Positions 6,695 through 15,800 of a stretch of DNA of 16,933 bases are shown here, in pieces. The position numbers and the translations under genes are program-made. Positions within the stretch are counted from its first letter, which is position 1. Each line of letters starts with the position of its first letter. The DNA is taken from assembly GCA_913046275.1 (NCBI GenBank), contig CAJWSE010000007.1:1-16933 (forward strand), written 5' to 3'. The DNA is from an uncultured Phycisphaerae bacterium (GTDB lineage: Bacteria; Planctomycetota; Phycisphaerae; Phycisphaerales; SM1A02). Under the pieces are notes generated by a model. That model made no database searches and had not been told where the DNA came from. It saw only the letters and a program-made list of their open reading frames with translations.

Positions 6695-8032
6695 ATGGTT
6701 AACCTAATTTGCAGAAGCTACATCAAAAACCTGCAAACTACAATTCAATTTTCATGCGCATTTTTACTCACTGGCTGCGCGTCCTCTATTGATGCTTCAA
6801 AAGACGTGAAAGCAGCGCATGAACTTGCTCGTGAACATCTGCCAGTCAATGTTGATTCCTCTCTGACATGGCATGCAAGTGAACCACTTACTGTTGATGG
6901 AGCGATTGCCTACGCTATATCGCATGATGCAATGCTACAACGTGATTTAGCCATCATTGTTCAACGCAGAGCAGAAATTGCTCAAGCAGAATTACCGGCC
7001 AATCCAACATTTGCAGGCTCTTTTGGAATTGCTATTGACGGGCTATCTGGGGCCCCCCTCATTCTGCAAGGCATGCAAAATCTAAGTTGGATTTGGACAC
7101 AACCCGATCGAATCGCATCCGCGGAACAATCACTTCGTCAGGCAATTTTGACTGCAGCAAATCGCACTATTGAAATTGTTGCAAAGGTGCGTATTGCGTA
7201 TCACAAGGCGGTCTTTGAACTCGAGTTGGTGCAACTCGAAAAAGAAGATGTTGAACTTGCAAAACAACTGCAAATATTCATACAACAACACGAAAAAGTA
7301 GGCGAAGCATCGATTCAAGATGTTGATAATGCAAATCTTGCCTTTATTGAAATAAAGCACAAGCTTTTAATAGCACAAGAAAAATCTGACATCGCAATAC
7401 TGGATCTTTTACATTTAATGGGATGTCCAGAAAAACAAATCATGCCTATCATTCTTGACTCTAACTCTATTATTCTGGCAAAACAGACTGAAGAAAAACT
7501 ATTTGCATTTGCAATAGAAAATCGTCTTGATTTAGCTATACAGCGAGCAATGATTGCGCAACGATCAGCTGAACTTGGTCTAGCAAACCCGCCTTTAATC
7601 ACAAGCAGCTTGATGCTCAATGAAAACTTTGCTGACAGAAAAGCAATTCTTCCAGGCACCGGTATAACTATCGCGCTAGACGGCGAAGCAAAAGAAGCTA
7701 TCGCCGACGCCAAGCTAAAGCAAGCAGAGCTGCAATATGTTGATGCAATTCGAAATGTCATTAAAGAAATTCGCGTTTTATATGAAAGCCATTGCACATC
7801 TGTTGATAAGTTGCGCCTTGATGAAAAAGCACTTGAAATAACGCTTCAGTCGTTTACACGATCTCAAGATGCAAGCCATAAAAATGAAATTCACCCCATC
7901 TCATTATTACCAATAGCCCGAAGCGTCGTCGAAGCAAAAAAACATATCTTGAATGATAAACTTAAACTAACTACAAATGCTATCAAGCTTGAGCAAGCTG
8001 TTGGCGGTTCTTACAAAGGAATGTACAAATGA
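6695..8032 (+). CDS. TolC-family outer-membrane efflux lipoprotein
   Basis: 445 residues from ATG 6695. The N-terminus is a lipoprotein signal peptide (IQFSCAFLLTGC, lipobox LLTG-C), so it should be lipid-anchored in the outer membrane like CusC/OprM-type channels. The mature part has the TolC outer-membrane efflux pattern: a region starting LTVDGAIAYAISHDAML, then long alternating helices rich in Ala, Glu and Gln (RAEIAQAELPANPTF; RIAYHKAVFELELVQLEKEDVELAKQLQ), and a second helical repeat (LAIQRAMIAQRSAELGLANP). It provides the outer-membrane exit duct. Its stop overlaps the start of the adaptor gene (ATGA at 8029-8032), so the two are translationally coupled. Length is typical. Substrate not deducible. 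Confidence 0.9.
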   Translation: MVNLICRSYIKNLQTTIQFSCAFLLTGCASSIDASKDVKAAHELAREHLPVNVDSSLTWHASEPLTVDGAIAYAISHDAMLQRDLAIIVQRRAEIAQAELPANPTFAGSFGIAIDGLSGAPLILQGMQNLSWIWTQPDRIASAEQSLRQAILTAANRTIEIVAKVRIAYHKAVFELELVQLEKEDVELAKQLQIFIQQHEKVGEASIQDVDNANLAFIEIKHKLLIAQEKSDIAILDLLHLMGCPEKQIMPIILDSNSIILAKQTEEKLFAFAIENRLDLAIQRAMIAQRSAELGLANPPLITSSLMLNENFADRKAILPGTGITIALDGEAKEAIADAKLKQAELQYVDAIRNVIKEIRVLYESHCTSVDKLRLDEKALEITLQSFTRSQDASHKNEIHPISLLPIARSVVEAKKHILNDKLKLTTNAIKLEQAVGGSYKGMYK

Positions 8033-9261
8033 ATATTCCACAACCTAAAAAACATTTCATGACTCGTTTTGGCATTCCACTCAGCATCATCATAATTACT
8101 ATAGGAATTCTTATTTTTGCAAGTTGGAATTCAATTCGTTCCTCGACAAATGTCGAAGTCGTCACAGTTGTTATGAGAACTATTCAAACAAATAAGCCAC
8201 AAGTAAATACCGCCGAGCAGAGCTTAGTTATTCAAGCTCCCGGATGGGTTGAAGCTGAGCCGTATTCAATCTACGCAGGCGCACTGACTGAAGGAATCGT
8301 CAAAGAAGTACTCATTCTTGAAGGTGATAAAGTCAAAAAAGGACAAACAATAGCCAAACTCGTTGATGAAGATAAAAAACTTGCACTCAAAACTGCCCTT
8401 GCAAATGAAGAACTTTGGGAAGGCAAAGTGCTGGCTGCAAAAGCAAAAATAGAGGAAGTTACTGATGAATATACGCGAAAGAAATTGCTTGCAGATTCTG
8501 GCTCACTCGCGAAAGGTCCTGTTGAACGATTACGTTTGCGCCTTTTAACCGAAGAAGCGAATCTTGCTATTGTTAAAGCATCTCTGAAGGATGCAATTAT
8601 CACAAAGGAAACTGCGCAACTCGCATATGATCGTTGCACTATAGTCTCACCAATCGATGGTGTTGTGATTGAACTCATGGCTTGGCCTGGGTCTGTTATT
8701 GCATTTGATGGAGCCGGTCATTCGTCGCATATTGCCCACATGTATGAACCAACAAATTTACAAATACGCGCCGATGTGCCACTGGCGGATGCTTCACAAG
8801 TAGGTGTCGGGCACCCCGCAAAAATTATTGTGGATGTCCTTCCAAACAGAATCTTTGAAGGTGAAGTAGTACGATTCGTACATCGTGCTGATCAACAAAA
8901 GAATACTGTTGAAGCAAAAATTAAAATAATTGATCCCTCAGATTTACTAAAACCAGACATGCTCGCAAGGGTCAAAATTTTGCAACCAAAACTTCATGAA
9001 AGTAGCGAAGGTACTTGGTCCGAACAACGTGCATTTATTCCAATTGAGGCCATCGAAGATCTAAAAAAACCTTCTGTTTGGATAGTTTCGAATCTCGACA
9101 AGGGGTCAGGAACTGCTGAGCGCCGAACGTTGTTGCTAGGGGAGAATGAATTTGACGGTTGGATTGAAGTACTTTCTGGCGTGTCTACTGGAGACAAAAT
9201 TATTCTGAGTGACCCCCCTCTTGTAGACGGAGATATTGTAAGAATTGAAAGAAAGCATTAG
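8029..9261 (+). CDS. Periplasmic adaptor (membrane fusion protein, HlyD/MacA type)
   Basis: 410 residues. One N-terminal membrane segment (about 16-33, PLSIIIITIGILIFASW) anchors it in the inner membrane. The barrel-sandwich (lipoyl-like) halves are GWVEAEPYSIYAGALTEGIVKEVLILEGDKVKKGQ (split here by position: 72-106) and SPIDGVVIELMAWPGSVI (207-224). They flank an alpha-helical hairpin rich in Lys, Glu and Ala (about 115-200). Beta-barrel and membrane-proximal parts follow. It bridges the inner-membrane ABC permeases and the TolC-type channel. A good AAAGGA site (8015-8020) lies 8 nt before the start. It overlaps tolC by 4 nt and ends 2 nt before the ATPase gene, so it is clearly part of the same operon. 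Confidence 0.9.
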   Translation: MNIPQPKKHFMTRFGIPLSIIIITIGILIFASWNSIRSSTNVEVVTVVMRTIQTNKPQVNTAEQSLVIQAPGWVEAEPYSIYAGALTEGIVKEVLILEGDKVKKGQTIAKLVDEDKKLALKTALANEELWEGKVLAAKAKIEEVTDEYTRKKLLADSGSLAKGPVERLRLRLLTEEANLAIVKASLKDAIITKETAQLAYDRCTIVSPIDGVVIELMAWPGSVIAFDGAGHSSHIAHMYEPTNLQIRADVPLADASQVGVGHPAKIIVDVLPNRIFEGEVVRFVHRADQQKNTVEAKIKIIDPSDLLKPDMLARVKILQPKLHESSEGTWSEQRAFIPIEAIEDLKKPSVWIVSNLDKGSGTAERRTLLLGENEFDGWIEVLSGVSTGDKIILSDPPLVDGDIVRIERKH

Positions 9262-9263
9262 TT

Positions 9264-9947
9264 ATGACACTCATTAAATGTACAAAACTAACAAAACAAT
9301 ATAGCCGTGGAAGCGATCGAATCACTCCACTAAAAAACTTAGATTTAGAAATTGAACGCGGCAAATTTATCGCACTAATGGGTCCCTCAGGATCCGGCAA
9401 AACAACACTTTTAAACCTACTTGCTGGCATAGACCGTCCAAGTAAAGGTGAACTCATTATCGATGGCTCTCCAATCCATACGCTCAGTCGAAATTCGCTC
9501 GCGCAATGGCGTGCGCAACACATTGGTTACATATTTCAACTCTACAATCTTATTCCAGTTTTAACTGCATATGAAAATATAGAACTGCCTCTTCTTCTTC
9601 ATAATATTTCTCGAAAAGAACGACATAAACGTGTATCGAACGCACTTGATATTGTTGGCATTAGTGACAGATATAAGCACTACCCAAGGCAACTCTCTGG
9701 CGGCCAAGAACAACGCGTAGCAATCGCAAGAGCAATTGTAGTTGAGCCAACTATTCTTTTGGCAGATGAGCCAACTGGTGACCTTGACCGCGAAACAGGC
9801 ACAGCAATTATGAACATATTGCGGAAGTTGCAAGAAGAACAAGGCCAAACCATTGTGATGGTGACGCATGACCCTCACACGACAAAGTGGGCAGATATAC
9901 TTTTGCACCTTGAAAAAGGACAACTCACTGAACAGGTGGCAACATGA
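9264..9947 (+). CDS. ABC transporter ATP-binding protein, LolD/MacB type
   Basis: 227 residues, the standard length for a LolD-like nucleotide-binding subunit. All motifs are present: Walker A GPSGSGKT (40-47), Q-loop Gln92, signature LSGGQ (144-148), Walker B ILLADE (164-169) with D-loop GDLD, and H-loop His202. It hydrolyses ATP in the cytoplasm to power the two FtsX-type permeases encoded next. Proteins of this class drive mechanotransmission exporters (MacAB) or lipoprotein extraction (LolCDE) rather than a classical transmembrane path. It follows the adaptor by 2 nt and overlaps the first permease by 4 nt (ATGA). Confidence 0.93.
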   Translation: MTLIKCTKLTKQYSRGSDRITPLKNLDLEIERGKFIALMGPSGSGKTTLLNLLAGIDRPSKGELIIDGSPIHTLSRNSLAQWRAQHIGYIFQLYNLIPVLTAYENIELPLLLHNISRKERHKRVSNALDIVGISDRYKHYPRQLSGGQEQRVAIARAIVVEPTILLADEPTGDLDRETGTAIMNILRKLQEEQGQTIVMVTHDPHTTKWADILLHLEKGQLTEQVAT

Positions 9948-11101
9948 GAATATTCCGCGTGATTCCCACTGTTATCAAACAGATTATGCGCTCGCCCATT
10001 CGTTCATCTCTTACACTTGGTGGGATTTCTATCGCTATGTTCCTTTTTGTTGTAGTTGAATCGATGCAAACTGGGGTAAAAGAGGCTACTGAAATAACTG
10101 CTGGTGAAACGAATCTTATTGTGTACCGTGAAAATAGATATTGCCCTTTCACAAGCCGCCTTCCTCAATACTATGAAGATCGAATCAAACAAATTGATGG
10201 TGTTGCAAGTGTTATGCCAGTTCAAATTCATGTTTCGAACTGTGGTGTATCGCTCGATGTCGTGACATTTCGAGGCATCCCTCGAGATACCATTGCATTC
10301 GCAATTGCAAAAGATAGCGTAATTTCTGATGATGAAATATATAATTGGAAACGACGGGGCGATGGAGCAATCGTCAGTTCATATCTAGCCAAAAAACGTG
10401 GGATTAAAGTCGGTGACCGTTTTTCAGCCGCAGGAATTGAAGTCTTTGTTGCTGGCATTCAGGAAACCAATCAAGTCCAATACAAAAACGTTGCTATCGT
10501 GCATCTTCCATTCTTACAAGAATCGTCTCGAAAAGGTGGAACAGGCACGATCGTGACACAGTTCAATGTTCAAGTAAACGATCCAAATGAACTCGATATT
10601 GTTGCGTCATCCATTGATGATACCTTCGCACATGATGAACGCCCGACTTCAACATTTCCAGAAAAATCATTTGTTGGTAGAGCTGCGCGCGATATTGTGC
10701 AACTCTCACAAGTTGCAGGCATTCTTTCATGGGGGGCACTTGCTGCAGTCTTTGCGCTCATTGCGAATGCCATAGTCCTTGCAATGCGTGATCGTGTTCG
10801 CGATCATGCCGTGCTTCAAACACTTGGATATAACAGCTGGCTAATTGGATGGATGGTACTCCTTGAGGGCATATCCATTGCTCTCATAGGTAGCATTATT
10901 GGTGGAACAGCCGCATTTTTAACTGTTCAACTTGGACAATTCACAATATCGATGGAAGGGGTTAACATTGAGATGGCCACTGAACCCACTGCTGCGCTTA
11001 TAGGAATCATCCTTGCACTAAGCCTAGGCCTTTTTGCAGCACTTATTCCGGCGTTACGCTTAGCACGAACTGACATCGCATCCTGTTTCCGAGCTGTATA
11101 A
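9944..11101 (+). CDS. ABC transporter permease, FtsX/MacB type (first of two)
   Basis: 385 residues with the MacB/LolC layout. There is one N-terminal membrane segment (about 23-42), a large periplasmic domain with the MacB-core feel (about 43-255), and three C-terminal segments (about 262-285, 308-330 and 355-378). Two periplasmic cysteines (YCPF near 68 and NCGV near 101) could form a disulfide. It overlaps the ATPase gene by 4 nt and precedes the second permease by 10 nt. Together with that permease it should form a heterodimer instead of the MacB homodimer, with the ATPase as a separate subunit. The substrate is unknown. Confidence 0.9.
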   Translation: MRIFRVIPTVIKQIMRSPIRSSLTLGGISIAMFLFVVVESMQTGVKEATEITAGETNLIVYRENRYCPFTSRLPQYYEDRIKQIDGVASVMPVQIHVSNCGVSLDVVTFRGIPRDTIAFAIAKDSVISDDEIYNWKRRGDGAIVSSYLAKKRGIKVGDRFSAAGIEVFVAGIQETNQVQYKNVAIVHLPFLQESSRKGGTGTIVTQFNVQVNDPNELDIVASSIDDTFAHDERPTSTFPEKSFVGRAARDIVQLSQVAGILSWGALAAVFALIANAIVLAMRDRVRDHAVLQTLGYNSWLIGWMVLLEGISIALIGSIIGGTAAFLTVQLGQFTISMEGVNIEMATEPTAALIGIILALSLGLFAALIPALRLARTDIASCFRAV

Positions 11102-11105
11102 AGAG
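11100..11105 (+). promoter_or_regulatory. Ribosome-binding site of the second permease
   Basis: AAAGAG, partly inside the preceding stop codon, lies 6 nt before ATG 11112 and supports tight translational coupling. Confidence 0.5.
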
Positions 11106-11111
11106 TTACTT

Positions 11112-12272
11112 ATGAAATTTTTACCTTTTGAATATGCAACTCGAAATCTTGGTCGATCACCGATGCGACTGGTGCTAACTGTTTTTGGTAGCGGACTTGT
11201 AGTTCTACTTATTATGATTGCTAGTTCGTTTATGATTGGCATGCAGACAACATTTGCAGTCAGTGGTTCTGACCAGAACATCATGCTACTTGGAGCTGGA
11301 AGTGTTGAAAGTGTCGAACGCAGTGAAGTTGCTATGGATACCGCAGGTATAGTTGCTGCAAGCATCAACGGGTTTCGAAAACATGCAGGCATTGAAGGCG
11401 TGTCACCAGAAGTGCATATTCAAATGCCCATTCAAGTTGATGGTGAAGATCGACTTGTGCTAATTCGCGGAGTTCGTCCAGAAGCATTCCTTGTGCACGA
11501 TCAAGTTCAAATCACGCATGGTATCGCTCCAAGAAATGGCCAAAATGAAATGGTTATTGGAAAACTTGCTGCGACTACTCTTGGATACATCGAAGCAAAT
11601 CATGCCATTGGGTCACAAATTAAGCTTGATGATGATTTATATACTGTCTCAGGAATTATGTCCTCAGGCGGAGGTATCATCGAAGGTGAAATTTGGACAT
11701 CACTTACCGACTTACTGATTACAAGTCAGCGTGACACTCTCTCGTGCATCATCGTCGCATTAGATTCTGCGAAAAAAACTGAACTTCAAATGTTTGCAGC
11801 AAGCAGAATCGATTTAGAACTTGCTGCAATCTCTGAAGAGGAATATTTTTCAGCGCTTGCAAACTTTTATAAACCTATTGAAATCATTGTTGTCATTACG
11901 TGCGCAATGATTGCCTTTGGTGGTATGCTCGGCGGCTTCAACTCTACTTACGCTGCATTTGCGAGTCGCGTTCGTGAAGTTGGAACACTTCAAACCCTTG
12001 GCTACCAACGAGGTGCCATCGCGTGGTCACTTGTACAAGAATCGGTGCTCTCAGCATCCATGGGTGCTGCCATTGCGTGCACCATCTCAATTTTTCTACT
12101 TGATGGATTTGCTGTACGGTTTTCCATGGGGACTTTCACATTATCAATGACATCAGGAGTCGTTGCGCTCGGCATTGGATCGGGCTTGCTACTTGGCGTG
12201 ATTGGGGCAGCAGCTCCAGCACTTCGCTGTCTTCGCTTACCAATACCCGAAGCATTACGTGCTTCAGAATAA
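11112..12272 (+). CDS. ABC transporter permease, FtsX/MacB type (second of two)
   Basis: 386 residues with the same layout as its neighbour. There is an N-terminal segment (VLTVFGSGLVVLLIMIASSFMI, about 20-41), a periplasmic domain (about 42-250), and three C-terminal segments (about 257-282, 305-325 and 350-375). Sequence similarity to the first permease is low by eye apart from the C-terminal FtsX part (REVGTLQTLGYQRGAIAWSLVQESVL resembles RDHAVLQTLGYNSWLIGWMVLLEGIS, compared in parts), so they are paralogues that diverged early. It should pair with the first permease and the LolD-like ATPase. It is followed 16 nt later by the lipoprotein gene. Confidence 0.9.
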   Translation: MKFLPFEYATRNLGRSPMRLVLTVFGSGLVVLLIMIASSFMIGMQTTFAVSGSDQNIMLLGAGSVESVERSEVAMDTAGIVAASINGFRKHAGIEGVSPEVHIQMPIQVDGEDRLVLIRGVRPEAFLVHDQVQITHGIAPRNGQNEMVIGKLAATTLGYIEANHAIGSQIKLDDDLYTVSGIMSSGGGIIEGEIWTSLTDLLITSQRDTLSCIIVALDSAKKTELQMFAASRIDLELAAISEEEYFSALANFYKPIEIIVVITCAMIAFGGMLGGFNSTYAAFASRVREVGTLQTLGYQRGAIAWSLVQESVLSASMGAAIACTISIFLLDGFAVRFSMGTFTLSMTSGVVALGIGSGLLLGVIGAAAPALRCLRLPIPEALRASE

Positions 12273-12276
12273 TCTT

Positions 12277-12282
12277 AAAGGA
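12277..12282 (+). promoter_or_regulatory. Ribosome-binding site fixing the small lipoprotein start
   Basis: AAAGGA lies 6 nt before ATG 12289. It rules out an upstream in-frame start at 12202, which would overlap the permease gene and lack a signal peptide. Confidence 0.65.
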
Positions 12283-12288
12283 ATTCAA

Positions 12289-12858
12289 ATGAAAATAATA
12301 TTATTAACCACAATCCTCACACTTATACTTTCAGGATGCGAAAGGACTAGTGAACAAAAAATACCAAATGTACCAATTACAACTGACTTGCCTTCAGCAT
12401 TTTTTACGAAAGATAGACCAGCAAATGTACAAGACTTAGTCGCTGTAAAAAAGACAGCGAAGAAAGGAGATGATGTAACATTTCTGGCTCGTATAGGAGG
12501 TCGAAAAAATGCTTCGTTTGTTCCAGAAATTTCAATAATGTATGTAGCTGATCCCGCACTGCTTTCCTGCGAAGTGATGAGTGAGGATGATCATTGCTCA
12601 ACACCAGAAGATTATTGCTGTGAAGATTCAGAAAGGCTGAAAATGGGGCTTGGAGCAGTTCGCTTTCTGAATGCACATGGGGATATATACCCATTTTCTA
12701 TAGACGGAAGTAACGGACTTGAGATTCTAAAGTATGTGGTTGTTGAAGGTAAGGTTAATGATATTAATGAGGATGGGAACTTTGTCGTTGACGCCTCACA
12801 AATATGGGTTGGAGGAAAACCTCATTTTGGTGATTTAAGAGCAGGAAGTGGTGAATAA
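12289..12858 (+). CDS. Small lipoprotein with a Cys cluster, last gene of the efflux cluster
   Basis: 189 residues with a clear lipoprotein signal peptide (IILLTTILTLILSG-C17). The mature domain alternates short strands and contains an internal cluster C94, C103, C110-C111 (SCEV ... HCSTPEDYCCED). The C-terminal part (LKYVVVEGKVNDINEDGNFVVDASQIWV) resembles the beta strands of OB-fold-like domains. It fits no family I can name. The pattern and the position after two FtsX-type permeases suggest a conserved accessory lipoprotein of this exporter type, perhaps metal-binding through the cysteines, but this is inference. Its TAA (12856-12858) is in the same frame as the following gene. Confidence 0.75.
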   Translation: MKIILLTTILTLILSGCERTSEQKIPNVPITTDLPSAFFTKDRPANVQDLVAVKKTAKKGDDVTFLARIGGRKNASFVPEISIMYVADPALLSCEVMSEDDHCSTPEDYCCEDSERLKMGLGAVRFLNAHGDIYPFSIDGSNGLEILKYVVVEGKVNDINEDGNFVVDASQIWVGGKPHFGDLRAGSGE

Positions 12859-12897
12859 GATAGGAAAAGCATTCCCTGCCTGATACGATTAACATCT

Positions 12898-15800
12898 ATG
12901 TCAGATGAATATTCTGAAAATCGAGGTTTTCGCAGTTTTAGTCAATTAATTCGACCATGGAGTGGACAGATTACCGTGGTTGTGGTCCTTGTTGCTATCC
13001 TCGCTCTTGCGGACATGGTACTTCCATGGGCGCTAGCGCTACTTGTCGATAACGTTTTTCCTGCACTTGCAAATGGCGAAGGTGGCTGGGACTTACTCTC
13101 GATAATTCTTATTTCACTTTGTGCAATTTATGTCATGCGCAATGTGTTGTTCTACATAAGCAGAATGATTTCCGTACGAGTCAGCGAGCACGTATGTTTT
13201 AACTTACGTCAACGTCTATTTGATCATATGCAGCAACTAGGAATGGACTTTTATAAAGCAAACCGTCCAGGCAAAATTAGCTCGCGAGTGATGGATGATA
13301 CATTTCGAATCCAAACATTCATCCAAGACAAGCTCCCCACACTAATGCGATACATCATCGAGTTTCAAATACTGCTTGTGCTTCTGTATGTCGTAAACTG
13401 GAAACTTGCTCTTGCCAGTACAATCGTGCTCCCACTTCACTTGTGGACATACAAAAAATTCTATTTGCCAATTAGAGATAGCCATCACAAGGCCCAGGAG
13501 CACTTAGCTGAAGCCCACGGAAACCTTGTAGAAACTTTCATGGGAGCGCAAGTAATCAAAGGTTTTTCAGCAGAGAAACGAGAATCAGAATCATTCCTAG
13601 AAACGATTCGCGCAGGCCGTGAAGATCAAATCAAAACAAAGAAATTTCAGTTTGCCCAAAAAGTAATTGCTGATTTGCTTGTTGGTGCAGGCACAATCCT
13701 ATTGCTTGGGTATGGCGCATGGGAAGTGTATGCAGGGAGCATGACCATTGGATTGTTTCTCATGTTCTTTTGGTATGTACGTATGATGTACCCAGCTGTG
13801 CTTGAGATTATTAGCGGCACAGGTCATTTTTCACAAACCTCCGCGAGCGTTGATCGCGTTCTCGATATGCTCGATGAACCTATTGATTCTATTGCCTACG
13901 ATATGAGAACTAGAACGCAAACGATTCAACTTGTAGGACCAATAGAAATGAAGAATGTTTCATTCCAATATGATGAAAATACAGAGGTTCTCGAAAACAT
14001 AAATCTCATTGTTGATGCCGGTGAACACATTGCAGTGACAGGCCCAAGCGGCGGTGGCAAAAGCACTCTCATGAGTTTACTACCCAGATTTAATGATCCA
14101 ACTATGGGTTCAATTACGATTGGCGGACATGATATTAAAGACATGCGATTGCAAGATGTACGCGGAATGTTCGGCGTTGCTTTTCAAGACGCATTCCTAT
14201 TCAATTCAACAATTCTAGATAACCTTCGATATGCGAGACCTGGCGCCACTGCAGAAGATATTGTTGCAGCTTGCCGAGTTACAGGTGCGCACCAGTTCAT
14301 CGAAAGACTTCCAAAAGGATACGACACCCGTATTGGCGATGGAGGCGTAGAACTGTCACATGGGCAAAAGCAACGAATAAACCTGGCGAGGGCTCTTGTC
14401 AGGAAGCCGCAAACCCTTGTTATTGACGAGATTACAGCTTCAATCGAGGCCTCTGAAGCGCAACGAATTATTAAAGAAGTCCTAGACCATATGTCTGGTA
14501 GAACCGTCATAATAGTCAGTCATGATCCTACTGTGATAGGACTTGTCTCAAGGGTGATTACACTCGATCAAAAAACTATTATGCATGACCAGAAAAATAA
14601 TGAATCAACTTTAAAGCACCCGGCGGCTAAGCTAGGAGCCCTGCTTCTTTCTGCAACACTTTGCGCTGCTTCAATTGGTTGCTCATCGACGACAACAACT
14701 AGCGCGTTCACAATGGAAAACCCTCGTAGTAATGGCATTGTGATGGAGATAGATGAAACTGTCGATTTTGAAGAATTAGCGAATGCAATTGATGCTATTG
14801 TTGGTGAACCACAAATAGGTTCATATTCACAAGATATTGAACAGCCGGTTTCGCCTGATGAAATTTCTCCTGAAGAAATTGCAGAACTTATTCCCGAACA
14901 AGAAATAGGCCAAGTTACTCCACATCATATCTACATACCGTTGCAGCAAATGAATGCAGCTGAAATTGGTGAGTTGATTGAACTTGTAGCAACTAAACTC
15001 CATGTAAAAGGATATGCTCACTCTAGTCAAATGCTCGACGGCGTGCTCTCTATTCCACCCGACGGCACTACGGAGCACCTATCAGTTGCAAAAAAAATGG
15101 ATGGGACGACATACATCATTCGGCTTGGTTATAAATTGTTCCAAAGTCAACCTCCTCATATCTGGGCTGAGGGAATTCAAATTACAGGAAACAATTTATC
15201 TCGCAATATAGATGTTGACTCAGTCCAACAATTTGTAAAAGAAACAATTGCAACACTTGAATCCCGCAGAGCTAGTTTAACAATTGGCGATTTGGGCAGT
15301 GAAGTTGTGCAACTGAGTTACACAGATGCTGCAACTGCCGTTGAACTTCTTAAGGGATACGGAATCACCACTTTTGCAAAACCTTCTGAAATACCTGCCG
15401 ATATTAATTGGGACCAACTCCCCTATGTTGTTTCAGTGCCTGACCCAGCCCCCGAAAATACAGGGCTTGTTGGCGGCAATGCACAAGCTGGGGCATTTGG
15501 AATGTCAATGGTGCCTAATACAGCAAGTCCATTAACTTCGAATCTTGTGTCATCACCGACAACTCAACTTATAGTGTTCTTCGATAAAGCGCACCCTGAG
15601 CACTTCAGTGATATAAACCAACTCTTGAACAAATACATTGATCGGCCTGCTCGCCAAATTTTCATTGAAGGCATGGTGCTAGAAATCAACGAAGATGGCT
15701 TAAAAGACTTAGGTATTGACTGGAATCTCACTAATACGCCAAATGGAATCATTGGCATCGATGCCGGACAACTCAACCCAACTACAACTAACGATACGCT

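Noticed and set aside
12202..12288. Upstream start of the small lipoprotein inside the permease gene
   Set aside because: It would bury the signal peptide; ATG 12289 has a good AAAGGA site and lipobox spacing.
12856..12898. Extension of the big fusion backwards into the small lipoprotein, which is in the same frame
   Set aside because: A clear TAA (12856-12858) separates them, and each has its own N-terminus.
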